From Saliniramus sp050485405 (GTDB taxonomy: Bacteria; Pseudomonadota; Alphaproteobacteria; Rhizobiales; Beijerinckiaceae), in NCBI GenBank assembly GCA_050485405.1, contig JBJHBI010000003.1:1-64000 (forward strand): 64,000 bases of DNA, in the 5' to 3' direction. The notes below the pieces were generated by a model. The model was not told the origin of the DNA and searched no databases. It was given only the letters and a program-made list of their open reading frames with translations. Of the stretch, positions 8,266 through 18,249 are shown one piece after another (the first letter of the stretch is position 1; every line of letters begins with the position of its first letter). A program made the translations under genes and the position numbers.

Positions 8266-8756
8266 TCTCCGACCCGCAACGTGCCGTCCGGCTGGACCGT
8301 ACCGACGATGGTGACACCGCTGTCGAGATTGCGTGCACGCACCCGCTCGCCCGCCGACCCCGCCTCGAGCGCCGAGGCGATCCCGACGATCGTCATTCCC
8401 GCTTCGGCGAAGACGACCTGGATCGGACGCCCGCGCTCGATCAGCCGCGGCTCCTCGACCGCATTGTGCGGCACGAGTTGCCCGGGAAGCAGCGTGCGCC
8501 GGGCGACCTTGCCGATCAGGGCTGGCGGGTCCGCGACGACGGGTGTGCGATCGAGCGCATGGGCGGAGAAATCCCGCATCTCGATGACACCCTCCTTGAT
8601 GGTCTCGCCGGGATAGATGGTGATCGTGGGCACCGGCATGGCCCGGCCGCCACCGGCATTCTGGGCCAGGGCGGCCGGGCTGGCGGCGATCGCGAGCAAT
8701 GCACTCGCGAGCGCAGTGCGCAGCACGGCTCCGGCCTGACGACGCGCGCGGATCAT
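8262..8756 (-). CDS. flgA: Flagellar P-ring assembly chaperone FlgA
   Basis: The 164-residue protein has a signal peptide (about residues 1-31) and a C-terminal SAF-like domain ending GERVRARNLDSGVTIVGTV, typical of FlgA. FlgA is a periplasmic chaperone needed to assemble the FlgI ring, and flgI follows it directly with a four-base overlap. It lies 38 bases downstream of flgG. Confidence 0.9.
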   Translation of the reverse strand: MIRARRQAGAVLRTALASALLAIAASPAALAQNAGGGRAMPVPTITIYPGETIKEGVIEMRDFSAHALDRTPVVADPPALIGKVARRTLLPGQLVPHNAVEEPRLIERGRPIQVVFAEAGMTIVGIASALEAGSAGERVRARNLDSGVTIVGTVQPDGTLRVGE

Positions 8757-8794
8757 CGATCTGCTCCTCGATTACTCGCCTCGTGCGGCGTGGA

Positions 8795-9583
8795 TCAGCG
8801 GATACCCTTGGATACGGTGCCGGCCATGTCGTCTGCGGCCTGGATCACCTTCGAATTCATTTCATAGGCGCGCTGGGCGGAGATCAGTTCGGTGATTTCC
8901 TTCACCGGATCGACGTTGGAGCTCTCGAGATAGCCCTGATGCAGGCTGCCGTATCCCGGATCTCCGGGGGCACCGATCACCGGCTGACCGGAGGCGACCG
9001 TCTCGCGATAGAGATTGCTGCCGAGCGGCTCGAGGCCGGTTTCGTTGGCGAAATTCGCCAGCGTCAGCTGGCCGAGTTCCTCGAGCTGCATCTGGCCGCC
9101 GATCTGGGCGTAGACCTGCCCGGACTGGTTGACGACGACGTCCACCGTATTCTCCGGCACCACGATCGCGGGCTCGACGAGATAGCCCTCGATGGTGACG
9201 AGCTGCCCCTCGGCATTGGTGTTGAAGGCGCCGGCGCGCGAGTAGAGGATCTCGCCTTCCGGCCCCTCCACCTGGAACCAGCCATTGCCGTTGATGGCGA
9301 GGTCGAGCTTGTTGGCGGTGTTGGTCAGCGCGCCCTGCATATGCAGGTTGCGAATGGCCGCCGCCTTCACGCCGAGTCCGATCTGGGCACCTTCCGGAAC
9401 GGCGGCCTGGCCACCGCGCATCGGCACGCCCTGGAGGCGTTCCGCCTGATAGAGCAGATCCGTGAATTCGGCGCGGGCGCGCTTGAATCCGGTTGTGTTG
9501 ATGTTGGCGATGTTGTTGGCGATGACTTCGACGTTCATCTGCTGGGCATTCATGCCCGTCGCGGCAATGGCGAGCGCGCGCAT
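8795..9583 (-). CDS. flgG: Flagellar distal rod protein FlgG
   Basis: The 262-residue protein has the flagellar rod/hook signature at its N-terminus (ATGMNAQQMNVEVIANNIAN, then NTTGFKRA) and the matching C-terminal segment with LESSNVDPVKEITELISAQRAYEMNSK. This length and pair of motifs define the distal rod protein. The ribosome binding site GAGGAG lies upstream of ATG. It sits 13 bases downstream of fliE in the basal-body operon. Confidence 0.95.
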   Translation of the reverse strand: MRALAIAATGMNAQQMNVEVIANNIANINTTGFKRARAEFTDLLYQAERLQGVPMRGGQAAVPEGAQIGLGVKAAAIRNLHMQGALTNTANKLDLAINGNGWFQVEGPEGEILYSRAGAFNTNAEGQLVTIEGYLVEPAIVVPENTVDVVVNQSGQVYAQIGGQMQLEELGQLTLANFANETGLEPLGSNLYRETVASGQPVIGAPGDPGYGSLHQGYLESSNVDPVKEITELISAQRAYEMNSKVIQAADDMAGTVSKGIR

Positions 9584-9596
9584 CTTACGATCCTCC

Positions 9597-9926
9597 TCAG
9601 ATCTGCATCCTGCTGATTTCCTGATAGGCCTGCACGACCTTGTCGCGGACCGCGATCGCGGTGTTGAGGCTCTGCTCGGCCTGCATCACCGCCTCGACGA
9701 CTTCCTGAACGGAAGCGTGTCCCTGGAGTCCCCTGATCGAAGCCGCCTCGGCGGCCTGGAGCTGGCCCACACCGTTCTGGGCGACCTGCGAGAGGACCTG
9801 GCTGAAATCGGTGCGCTGGGTCTGCTGGGTGAAGCCGGTGAGCGCGGTGGCGGCGCTGCGCTCGACCCCGGAGGTCGGTGCGGCGAGACCGGCTGCGCCG
9901 GAAAGGCTGGCGACGGCGTCGATCAT
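9597..9926 (-). CDS. fliE: Flagellar hook-basal body protein FliE
   Basis: The 109-residue protein has the FliE C-terminal pattern VQEVVEAVMQAEQSLNTAIA followed by VRDKVVQAYQEISRMQI. FliE connects the MS-ring to the proximal rod and is exported early by the flagellar system. It begins two bases after the flgC stop, with the ribosome binding site inside the end of flgC. Confidence 0.93.
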   Translation of the reverse strand: MIDAVASLSGAAGLAAPTSGVERSAATALTGFTQQTQRTDFSQVLSQVAQNGVGQLQAAEAASIRGLQGHASVQEVVEAVMQAEQSLNTAIAVRDKVVQAYQEISRMQI

Positions 9927-9928
9927 GT

Positions 9929-10345
9929 TCAGCTCCTCAACAGGTCGATGGTGGCGTTGACCATCGATCGGGCTTGCTTGACGATCTGGAGATTGGCCTC
10001 GTAGGAGCGATTGGCTTCACGCAGGTCGGCCATCTCCATGAGCATGTTGACGTTCGGCTTCTTCACGTTGCCGTTCGCATCGGCGGCCGGATGGCCGGGA
10101 TCGTGCTCGATGCGGAAGGGTGAGCGGTCGACACCGATATTGCGGATGCCGACGAGTTCCGCCCCGACGAGACGGTCCATCTCGCTCCGGAAGCTGATGG
10201 TCTTGCGCCGGAACGGGTCGGCGCCCGGCGTGGAGCCGGTGGATTCCGCATTGGCGAGGTTTTCGGAAATGATCTGCAGGCGCTTGGATTGCGTCTGCAA
10301 TCCGGAGCCGGCGATACGCGAGACTGCGGCGAGCGGATCCATCAT
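9929..10345 (-). CDS. flgC: Flagellar proximal rod protein FlgC
   Basis: The 138-residue protein has the rod signature near the N-terminus (LQIISENLANAESTGSTPG) and the FlgC C-terminal motif PNVNMLMEMADLREANRSYE. Two adjacent ATG codons could serve as start. It lies four bases after flgB and directly before fliE, an order that is standard in alphaproteobacteria. Confidence 0.94.
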   Translation of the reverse strand: MMDPLAAVSRIAGSGLQTQSKRLQIISENLANAESTGSTPGADPFRRKTISFRSEMDRLVGAELVGIRNIGVDRSPFRIEHDPGHPAADANGNVKKPNVNMLMEMADLREANRSYEANLQIVKQARSMVNATIDLLRS

Positions 10346-10349
10346 GGGA

Positions 10350-10727
10350 TCATCCTTTCACGCTGGTCAGGATCATGCGGTGGAACGACTTGACGATGCT
10401 GGTCGACAGCGCGTGCTCGCGCGCCACCTCGCTCGCCTTCATCAGTTCCTGCTCGACGCTGACGCTGTTGCCGGAATGGGTGACCGTCCAGGAATCCGCC
10501 TTGTCGGTGCGGTTCTGGCGGGCGCGCCCGTCGAGTTCGAGATGCGCCGGGCTCGTCGCGGCCATCTGGAGGCGGGTATGATCCATCACCTCGCGGAACG
10601 GCTGCACGTCCTTGGCGCGGTAGCCCGGCGTGTCGACATGCGCGACATTCTCGGCGATGGTGGCCTGACGCACGGACAGCCAGTCATTGCGCCGCGATGC
10701 CAGAGAAAACAGATGTATCGCTTCCAC
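10350..10727 (-). CDS. flgB: Flagellar proximal rod protein FlgB
   Basis: The 125-residue protein shows the FlgB pattern: RQATIAENVAHVDTPGYRAK near the N-terminus and a helical C-terminus. FlgB is the most membrane-proximal rod subunit and here is the first gene of the flgB-C-fliE-G-A-I operon. The start is GTG at 10727, supported by a GGGAGA ribosome binding site seven bases upstream. That site lies in one arm of a predicted hairpin (10734-10761), so translation may be controlled. Confidence 0.92.
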   Translation of the reverse strand: MEAIHLFSLASRRNDWLSVRQATIAENVAHVDTPGYRAKDVQPFREVMDHTRLQMAATSPAHLELDGRARQNRTDKADSWTVTHSGNSVSVEQELMKASEVAREHALSTSIVKSFHRMILTSVKG

Positions 10728-10733
10728 GGAAAG

Positions 10734-10761
10734 GTCTCCCGGTTTCGATCTGACCGGAGAC
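10734..10761 (-). promoter_or_regulatory. Hairpin that buries the flgB ribosome binding site
   Basis: On the minus strand, GTCTCCGGT pairs with ACCGGGAGAC (one bulged G) around a 9-base loop. The right arm contains the GGGAGA ribosome binding site of flgB, and the GTG start follows six bases later. Opening of this hairpin would be needed for translation of the first cistron of the rod operon. This is a sequence-based prediction. Confidence 0.5.
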
Positions 10762-10890
10762 TAGGTGCGCTGGCTTGCGTCAGGCTTGTGCGCGATGGCA
10801 GGCGCGATTCATGGAGGGCATCGCACCCAGGCGACGCGTGATCGCACCTTCCCGTTTGGCCTCGCAGCACCGGCGCGCTAAAGAGAGAGC

Positions 10891-11532
10891 ATGAGCCCGC
10901 TCGCCACACCGCTGACCAATCCGATTCCCTCGCCCGCACGGCGCGAATCGCCGGAGGCGCGGCTGTTGCAGGTCGCGGCGGATCATCTCGCCCGCTTCGG
11001 CGCCCGGCGCCTGACCGTTGTCGGCGTCGCGGAAGAAGCGGGGATGACGCATGCCAACGTCTATCGTTATTTTCCGTCGAAGGCCGAACTGATCGACGCG
11101 GTGGCGGGGCAATGGCTGAAGGAGGTCGAGGCCTCCCTCGCCGATATCGCCGACAGCCCCGACCCGGCCGACGACAAGCTCGAACGCTTCGTCCTCGCCA
11201 TCGCGCGCCAATATCGCGAATGCGCCGAACGCAACGCGCATGTCTTCGACGTCTATGTCGCGGCGGTGGAGCATTCGCGCGGCATCGCGCGCAAGCATCG
11301 CACGCGGCAACTGCGCCTCCTCGAGCGAGTGGTCGACGAGGGCGTCACGACGGAAGTGTTCAATCCGCGCGACCGCGACCGGGCGATCGCCTTCGTGATC
11401 GATGCCGTGCAGCGCTTCGTCAATCCGGCCATGGTGCGCATCGACGTGCGTGTGCCGCGCGCCGTGCTCGACGAGCGGCTGAACGTCATGCTCCGCGTCG
11501 TGTTGCGCAGCCTCGCCGTCGGGCAGGTCTGA
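10891..11532 (+). CDS. TetR family transcriptional regulator
   Basis: The 213-residue protein has an N-terminal TetR DNA-binding domain (about residues 22-70) with the helix-turn-helix segment VVGVAEEAGMTHANVYRYFP, followed by a helical ligand-binding domain that I cannot assign to a known effector. It is divergent from flgB and 349 bases upstream of mdh on the same strand. A dyad AATGAC-N7-GTCATT at 11584-11602, between this gene and mdh, is a candidate operator, but no link has been shown. Neither target nor ligand can be read from the sequence. Confidence 0.88.
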   Translation: MSPLATPLTNPIPSPARRESPEARLLQVAADHLARFGARRLTVVGVAEEAGMTHANVYRYFPSKAELIDAVAGQWLKEVEASLADIADSPDPADDKLERFVLAIARQYRECAERNAHVFDVYVAAVEHSRGIARKHRTRQLRLLERVVDEGVTTEVFNPRDRDRAIAFVIDAVQRFVNPAMVRIDVRVPRAVLDERLNVMLRVVLRSLAVGQV

Positions 11533-11881
11533 AGGTCAGGTCTGAGAGCGGGACCCAAGGGCGAGACCGGGCGCGGCTATAAGAATGACAAAAATCGTCA
11601 TTTGTCTCATTTTTACCCGGGAGCGCGCGATCGTCCCGGCGGATCGGCGCGATCGAGCGAGCATGTGCGGTAAGTCGCTTTGAAAAAGGCGTTTTTACCC
11701 ATGGTCATTTGCCGCGACCCCGGCCCGGAGCGAGCCGGAACGGTGAAAGTCAGGAACTCTTAAGGGTTTCAACGCCTTGAACCCCGGCAACGAATGAGTC
11801 AAAGAGGCCCGCACTGGAGGCAGGCCGCGATCATGCGCGCCCGGCTCCCCGAACAGGCAAAACAACGAGGTTCATGTCCTC
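11533..11881 (+). promoter_or_regulatory. Intergenic leader upstream of mdh
   Basis: No gene is seen in this stretch. It contains a dyad AATGAC-N7-GTCATT (11584-11602), two copies of TTTTTACCC at 11610-11618 and 11692-11700, and an imperfect hairpin (GGGTTTCAA with TTGAACCC, 11764-11784). I could not find a convincing sigma-70 promoter, although TATAAG occurs at 11578-11583. It probably holds the promoter of the TCA operon. Confidence 0.45.
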
Positions 11882-12847
<966 letters not shown>

Positions 12848-12863
12848 TCGTGCGAAATGCGGC

Positions 12864-12884
12864 GCGGCGCCCCGGTGGCGCCGC
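12864..12884 (+). terminator. Intercistronic hairpin mdh-sucC
   Basis: A perfect 8-bp GC stem (GCGGCGCC and GGCGCCGC) with a 5-base loop. It is not followed by a U-tract, and sucC begins 31 bases later, so partial attenuation or mRNA processing/stability is more likely than full termination. Confidence 0.45.
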
Positions 12885-12915
12885 TCTTCGTTTCGGCTGA
12901 TGAAAGAGGATTTCC

Positions 12916-14112
12916 ATGAATATCCATGAATACCAGGGCAAGGCACTCCTGAAGGAGTTCGGCGCGCCCGTCTCGCGCGGCGTCGCGATCTTCTCCGCGG
13001 AGGAGGCCGAGGCCGCAGCCAAGGAGCTCGGCGGCCCGCTCTGGGTGGTCAAGAGCCAGATCCATGCCGGCGGTCGCGGCAAGGGCAAGTTCAAGGAAGC
13101 GGAAGCGGGCGAGAAGGGCGGCGTGCGCCTGGCCAAGTCCATCGACGAGGTGAAGGAATTCGCCTCCCAGATGCTCGGCAAGACCCTCGTCACCGTGCAG
13201 ACCGGCGATGCCGGCAAGCAGGTCAACCGCCTCTATATCGAGGACGGCTCCGATATCGAGAAGGAGTTCTACCTCTCCGCGCTGGTCGATCGCGCCACGG
13301 GCAGCGTCGCCTTCGTTGTCTCGACGGAAGGCGGCATGGATATCGAGCAGGTCGCCCATGACACGCCCGAGAAGATCCACACCATCGCGGTCGATCCCGC
13401 CACCGGCGCCATGCCCCATCACGGGCGTGCCGTCGCCAAGGCGCTCGGCCTGAGCGGCGATCTGGCCAAGCAGGCCACCGATCTCACGATCAAGCTCTAC
13501 AATGCCTTCGTCTCGAAGGACATGGAGATGCTCGAGATCAACCCGCTGATCGTCACCACCGACGGCAAGCTGCGCTGCCTCGACGCCAAGGTATCCTTCG
13601 ATTCCAACGCGCTCTACCGCCATCCGGACGTGCAGGAACTGCGCGATCTGACGGAGGAGGACGAAAAGGAGATCGAGGCGTCCAAATACGACCTCGCCTA
13701 TATCGCGCTCGACGGCACGATCGGCTGCATGGTCAATGGCGCCGGCCTCGCCATGGCGACGCTCGACATCATCAAGCTCTACGGCGAAGAGCCGGCGAAC
13801 TTCCTCGATGTCGGCGGCGGCGCCACGGAAGAGAAGGTCACGGCGGCGTTCAAGATCATCACCGCCGATCCCAACGTGAAGGGCATCCTCGTCAATATCT
13901 TCGGCGGCATCATGAAGTGCGACGTCATCGCACGCGGTGTCATCGCCGCGGTGAAGGCGGTGGGCCTGCAGGTGCCGCTCGTCGTGCGCCTGGAAGGCAC
14001 GAATGTCGAGGAAGGCAAGCAGATCATCCGCGAATCCGGGCTCAACGTGATCCCGGCGGACGATCTCGACGATGCCGCCCAGAAGATCGTGAGCGCCGTT
14101 CGCGGCGGTTGA
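12916..14112 (+). CDS. sucC: Succinyl-CoA synthetase beta subunit (ADP-forming)
   Basis: SucC with SucD converts succinyl-CoA to succinate with formation of ATP or GTP. The 398-residue protein begins with the family signature MNIHEYQGKALLKEFG, has an N-terminal ATP-grasp fold with GGRGKGKFKEA, and a C-terminal CoA-ligase domain with NIFGGIMKCDVIARG. Length and motifs are those of normal beta subunits. It lies 22 bases upstream of sucD, the only gap in this gene series without a visible hairpin. Confidence 0.97.
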   Translation: MNIHEYQGKALLKEFGAPVSRGVAIFSAEEAEAAAKELGGPLWVVKSQIHAGGRGKGKFKEAEAGEKGGVRLAKSIDEVKEFASQMLGKTLVTVQTGDAGKQVNRLYIEDGSDIEKEFYLSALVDRATGSVAFVVSTEGGMDIEQVAHDTPEKIHTIAVDPATGAMPHHGRAVAKALGLSGDLAKQATDLTIKLYNAFVSKDMEMLEINPLIVTTDGKLRCLDAKVSFDSNALYRHPDVQELRDLTEEDEKEIEASKYDLAYIALDGTIGCMVNGAGLAMATLDIIKLYGEEPANFLDVGGGATEEKVTAAFKIITADPNVKGILVNIFGGIMKCDVIARGVIAAVKAVGLQVPLVVRLEGTNVEEGKQIIRESGLNVIPADDLDDAAQKIVSAVRGG

Positions 14113-14134
14113 GCAGACAAAGGTCAGGATAACG

Positions 14135-15019
14135 ATGTCCATTCTCATCGACGCGAATACCAAGGTCATCTGCCAGGGCTTCACCGGCAAGAACGGGACC
14201 TTCCACTCCGAGCAGGCCATCGCCTACGGCACCAAGATGGTCGGCGGCGTTTCGCCCGGTAAGGGCGGTTCGAAGCATATCGGTCTGCCCGTCTTCGACA
14301 CGGTAGCCGAAGCCCGCGAGGCGACGGGCGCCGACGCCTCCGTCGTCTACGTCCCGCCGCCCGGCGCGGCGGACGCGATCTGCGAGGCGATCGAAGCCCA
14401 GATCCCGCTCATCGTGTGCATCACCGAGGGCATCCCGGTGCAGGACATGGTCCGCGTCAAGCGCGCGCTGACCGGCTCGAAATCGCGCCTGATCGGCCCG
14501 AACTGCCCCGGTGTCGTCACCGCCGGCGAATCTAAGATCGGCATCATGCCGGGCAACATCTTCTCGAAGGGCTCGGTCGGCATCGTCTCGCGTTCGGGCA
14601 CGCTCACCTACGAAGCCGTGTTCCAGACGACCAATGAAGGCCTCGGCCAGACGACTGCCGTCGGCATCGGCGGCGACCCGGTCAAGGGCACCGAGTTCAT
14701 CGACATGCTCGAGATGTTCCTCGCCGACGACAAGACGGAATCGATCGTGATGATCGGCGAGATCGGTGGCTCGGCGGAAGAAGAAGCCGCCCAGTTCATC
14801 GCCGACGAAGCCAAGCGCGGGCGCAAGAAGCCGATGGTCGGCTTCATCGCCGGCCGTACGGCACCTCCGGGCCGCCGCATGGGTCATGCGGGTGCGATCA
14901 TCTCCGGCGGCAAGGGCGGCGCGGAAGACAAGATCGCGGCGATGGAAGCCGCCGGCATCAAGGTTTCGCCCTCCCCGGCACGCCTCGGCACGACGCTCGC
15001 CGAGCTGCTCAAGGGCTGA
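14135..15019 (+). CDS. sucD: Succinyl-CoA synthetase alpha subunit
   Basis: The 294-residue alpha subunit carries the CoA-binding N-terminal domain (CQGFTGKNGTFHSEQAI) and the phosphorylated active-site histidine in GHAGAIISGGKGGAEDK near residue 250. It pairs with SucC. It is followed by a strong hairpin (15031-15071) that separates sucCD from sucAB. Confidence 0.97.
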   Translation: MSILIDANTKVICQGFTGKNGTFHSEQAIAYGTKMVGGVSPGKGGSKHIGLPVFDTVAEAREATGADASVVYVPPPGAADAICEAIEAQIPLIVCITEGIPVQDMVRVKRALTGSKSRLIGPNCPGVVTAGESKIGIMPGNIFSKGSVGIVSRSGTLTYEAVFQTTNEGLGQTTAVGIGGDPVKGTEFIDMLEMFLADDKTESIVMIGEIGGSAEEEAAQFIADEAKRGRKKPMVGFIAGRTAPPGRRMGHAGAIISGGKGGAEDKIAAMEAAGIKVSPSPARLGTTLAELLKG

Positions 15020-15030
15020 TCACCGAATTA

Positions 15031-15071
15031 CCGTACGCGCCCGGTGAAAACCGTGATCCGGGCGCGTACGG
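15031..15071 (+). terminator. Long intercistronic hairpin sucD-sucA
   Basis: A perfect 14-bp inverted repeat (CCGTACGCGCCCGG and its complement) with a 13-base loop lies 11 bases after the sucD stop. No U-tract follows. It could be a Rho-independent-like stop, an attenuator or a 3'-end protector for the mdh-sucCD message. Confidence 0.55.
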
Positions 15072-15191
15072 ACCGATTATCGCCAGAATCGGCCCGCAAG
15101 GCAGCGGTCCGATCAAAACCCTCGAAGGGGCCGCGCGCGGCCCCGCCACGGCCACCGGAGGCTTTCCGGCGGCACCTCGGACGGACAAGCC

Positions 15192-18152
15192 ATGGCACGC
15201 CAAGACGTCAACGAAGCGCTCCTCCAGACCTCCTTCCTCGACGGCGCCAACGCCGCCTATATCGAGGACCTCTACGCCCGCTACGCCAAGGACCCGAAAT
15301 CGGTCGATGCCGAATGGCAGGCCTTCTTCGGTGCGCTGAAGGATGACGGCGCCATCGTCGCGAAGAACGCGCAGGGCGCCTCCTGGAAGCGCGCAAACTG
15401 GCCGGTAGCCGTAAACGGCGAACTCGTCTCGGCGCTCGACGGCAACTGGGCGCAGGTCGAGAAGACGGTGTCCGACAAGCTCAAGGGCAAGGCGCAGTCT
15501 AAGGGCGTCGAGCTGACCGAGGAGCACGTCCAGCAGGCGACGCGCGATTCGCTGCATGCACTGATGATGATCCGCGCCTATCGCATGCGCGGCCACCTGC
15601 ATGCCAATCTCGACCCGCTCGGCTTCGAGAAGCGTGTCGACGACGAGGAACTCTCCCCGGCGCATTACGGCTTCACCGAGGCCGATTACGACCGCAAGAT
15701 CTTCCTCGACAACGTGCTCGGGCTGGAATTCGCCACGATCGGCGAGATCCTCTCCATCCTCCAGCGCACCTATTGCCAGACGCTCGGCGTCGAGTTCATG
15801 CATATCTCCGACCCGGTCGAGAAGGCCTGGTTGCAGGAGCGCATCGAGGGGCCCGACAAAGAGATCGAATTCACCGCCAGGGGCAAGAAGGCGATCCTCA
15901 ACAAGCTGATCGAGGCCGAGGGCTTCGAGAAGTTCCTCGACCTGAAATATACCGGCACCAAGCGCTTCGGCCTCGATGGCGGCGAGTCGCTGATCCCGGC
16001 GCTCGAGCAGATCATCAAGCGCGGCGGCAATCTCGGCGTGAAGGAGATCGTGCTGGGCATGGCCCATCGCGGGCGCCTGAACGTGCTCACCCAGGTGATG
16101 GGCAAGACCCATCGCGCGCTGTTCCACGAATTCAAGGGTGGTTCCTTCGCTCCCGACGACGTCGAGGGCTCCGGCGACGTGAAGTACCATCTCGGCGCTT
16201 CCTCGGACCGCACCTTCGATGACAACAACGTCCATCTCTCGCTGACGGCGAACCCCTCGCATCTCGAGATCGTCGATCCGGTGGTGCTCGGCAAGGTCCG
16301 CGCGAAGCAGGACCAGCACGGCGAGACCGGCGAGAACCGCAATTCGGTGCTGCCGCTGCTGCTGCACGGCGATGCCGCCTTCGCCGGCCAGGGCGTCGTG
16401 GCCGAGTGTCTCGGCCTGTCGGGCCTGAAGGGCCATCGCACCGGCGGCTCGATCCACTTCATCATCAACAACCAGATCGGCTTCACCACCAACCCGCGCT
16501 ATTCGCGCTCCTCGCCCTACCCCTCCGACGTGGCGAAGATGGTCGAGGCGCCGATCTTCCACTGCAACGGCGACGATCCGGAAGCGGTGGTCTACGCGGC
16601 CAAGGTGGCGACCGAGTACCGTCAGCGTTTCCACAAGCCCGTCGTGATCGACATGCTGTGCTATCGCCGCTTCGGGCACAACGAGGGCGACGAGCCGTCC
16701 TTCACCCAGCCCCGGATGTACAAGATCATCCGCCAGCACCCCACCACGCTCGCGCTCTACAGCAAGAAGCTCGTCGAGGAAGGCGTCGTCTCCGAGGACG
16801 AGGTCGACGCGATGAAGGCGGAATGGCGCGCCAAACTCGATCAGGAATTCGACAACGCGCAGGGTTTCAAGCCCAACAAGGCCGACTGGCTGGACGGGCG
16901 CTGGTCCGGGCTCAAGGCGGTCCGGGAAGACAGTGACGATCCGCGTCGCGGCGCCACCGGCATCGACATGGAGGCGCTGGAAGATATCGGGCGCAAGATC
17001 TCGACGGTTCCGGAGGGATTCAACGTCCACCGCACCATTCGCCGTTTCCTCGACAACCGCCGCAAGATGATCGATACCGGCGAGGGTGTCGATTGGGCGA
17101 CCGCCGAGGCGCTGGCATTCGGTTCGCTCGTCAAGGAAGGCCATCGCGTGCGCCTGTCCGGCCAGGATTGCGAGCGCGGCACATTCTCGCAACGCCATTC
17201 CGTCCTGCTCGATCAGGAGACGGAAGAGCGCTACACCCCGCTGAACAATATCAGCGAGGACCAGGCGCATTACGAGGTCATCAACTCGATGCTCTCGGAA
17301 GAGGCCGTGCTCGGCTTCGAATACGGCTACTCGCTCTCCGAGCCCAATGCGCTGGTGCTCTGGGAAGCGCAGTTCGGCGACTTCGCCAACGGCGCACAGG
17401 TGGTGTTCGACCAGTTCATCTCCTCGGGCGAGCGCAAATGGCTGCGCATGTCGGGGCTGGTCTGCCTGCTGCCGCACGGTTATGAAGGCCAGGGGCCGGA
17501 GCATTCCTCCGCCCGCCTCGAGCGCTTCCTGCAGATGTGCGCGGAAGACAACATGCAGGTCGCCAACTGCTCCACGCCGGCGAACTATTTCCACATCCTG
17601 CGCCGTCAGCTGAAGCGCGACTTCCGCAAGCCGCTGATCCTGATGACGCCCAAGAGCCTGCTGCGCCACAAGCGCTGCGTCTCCAAGCTCTCGGAAATGG
17701 GCCCCGATTCCTGCTTCCATCGTATTCTCTGGGACGATGCGACGGTGGGCGTGGGCGATGTTTCGCTGGTCAAGGACGAGAAGATTCGCCGCGTCGTCCT
17801 GTGCTCGGGCAAGGTCTATTTCGACCTGTTCGAAGAACGCGAGAAGCGCGGCATCAACGACGTCTACCTCATGCGCGTCGAGCAGCTCTATCCGTTCCCG
17901 CTGAAGTCGCTTCAGGCGGAGCTCTCGCGCTTCAAGAACGCCGATGTCGTCTGGTGCCAGGAAGAGCCGAAGAACATGGGCTCCTGGAGCTTCGTCGAGC
18001 CTTATCTCGAATGGGTCCTCAAGCAGGCCGGCTCCAAGGTGCCGCGCGCCCGTTACGCCGGTCGCGCCGCCTCCGCCGCCACCGCGACAGGCCTGATGTC
18101 GAAGCACCAGCAGCAGCTCAAGGCCTTCATGGACGAGGTCTACGGCGCCTGA
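15192..18152 (+). CDS. sucA: 2-oxoglutarate dehydrogenase E1 component
   Basis: This thiamine-diphosphate enzyme decarboxylates 2-oxoglutarate and passes the succinyl group to SucB. The 986-residue protein has the expected length and motifs: N-terminal SFLDGANAAYIEDLYARYAK, RGHLHANLDPLG, GMAHRGRLNVL, the cofactor-binding region with GDAAFAGQG and CYRRFGHNEGDEPSFTQP, and the C-terminal EEPKNMGSW. The start ATG precedes the conserved N-terminal segment. A 97-base gap with a 10-bp hairpin separates it from sucB. Confidence 0.97.
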   Translation: MARQDVNEALLQTSFLDGANAAYIEDLYARYAKDPKSVDAEWQAFFGALKDDGAIVAKNAQGASWKRANWPVAVNGELVSALDGNWAQVEKTVSDKLKGKAQSKGVELTEEHVQQATRDSLHALMMIRAYRMRGHLHANLDPLGFEKRVDDEELSPAHYGFTEADYDRKIFLDNVLGLEFATIGEILSILQRTYCQTLGVEFMHISDPVEKAWLQERIEGPDKEIEFTARGKKAILNKLIEAEGFEKFLDLKYTGTKRFGLDGGESLIPALEQIIKRGGNLGVKEIVLGMAHRGRLNVLTQVMGKTHRALFHEFKGGSFAPDDVEGSGDVKYHLGASSDRTFDDNNVHLSLTANPSHLEIVDPVVLGKVRAKQDQHGETGENRNSVLPLLLHGDAAFAGQGVVAECLGLSGLKGHRTGGSIHFIINNQIGFTTNPRYSRSSPYPSDVAKMVEAPIFHCNGDDPEAVVYAAKVATEYRQRFHKPVVIDMLCYRRFGHNEGDEPSFTQPRMYKIIRQHPTTLALYSKKLVEEGVVSEDEVDAMKAEWRAKLDQEFDNAQGFKPNKADWLDGRWSGLKAVREDSDDPRRGATGIDMEALEDIGRKISTVPEGFNVHRTIRRFLDNRRKMIDTGEGVDWATAEALAFGSLVKEGHRVRLSGQDCERGTFSQRHSVLLDQETEERYTPLNNISEDQAHYEVINSMLSEEAVLGFEYGYSLSEPNALVLWEAQFGDFANGAQVVFDQFISSGERKWLRMSGLVCLLPHGYEGQGPEHSSARLERFLQMCAEDNMQVANCSTPANYFHILRRQLKRDFRKPLILMTPKSLLRHKRCVSKLSEMGPDSCFHRILWDDATVGVGDVSLVKDEKIRRVVLCSGKVYFDLFEEREKRGINDVYLMRVEQLYPFPLKSLQAELSRFKNADVVWCQEEPKNMGSWSFVEPYLEWVLKQAGSKVPRARYAGRAASAATATGLMSKHQQQLKAFMDEVYGA

Positions 18153-18168
18153 GCCGCACGCGTTTCGC

Positions 18169-18192
18169 GTTCCCGGCCGGCGGGCCGGGAAC
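18169..18192 (+). terminator. Intercistronic hairpin sucA-sucB
   Basis: A perfect 10-bp stem (GTTCCCGGCC and GGCCGGGAAC) closes a 4-base loop. No U-tract follows. It resembles the hairpins in the neighbouring gaps and may affect relative mRNA levels of sucA and sucB. Confidence 0.5.
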
Positions 18193-18249
18193 ACCTGATT
18201 TGACCGGGTCTGTCCCCACACAAGACCCAAACCGAAGACGAAGATCACC

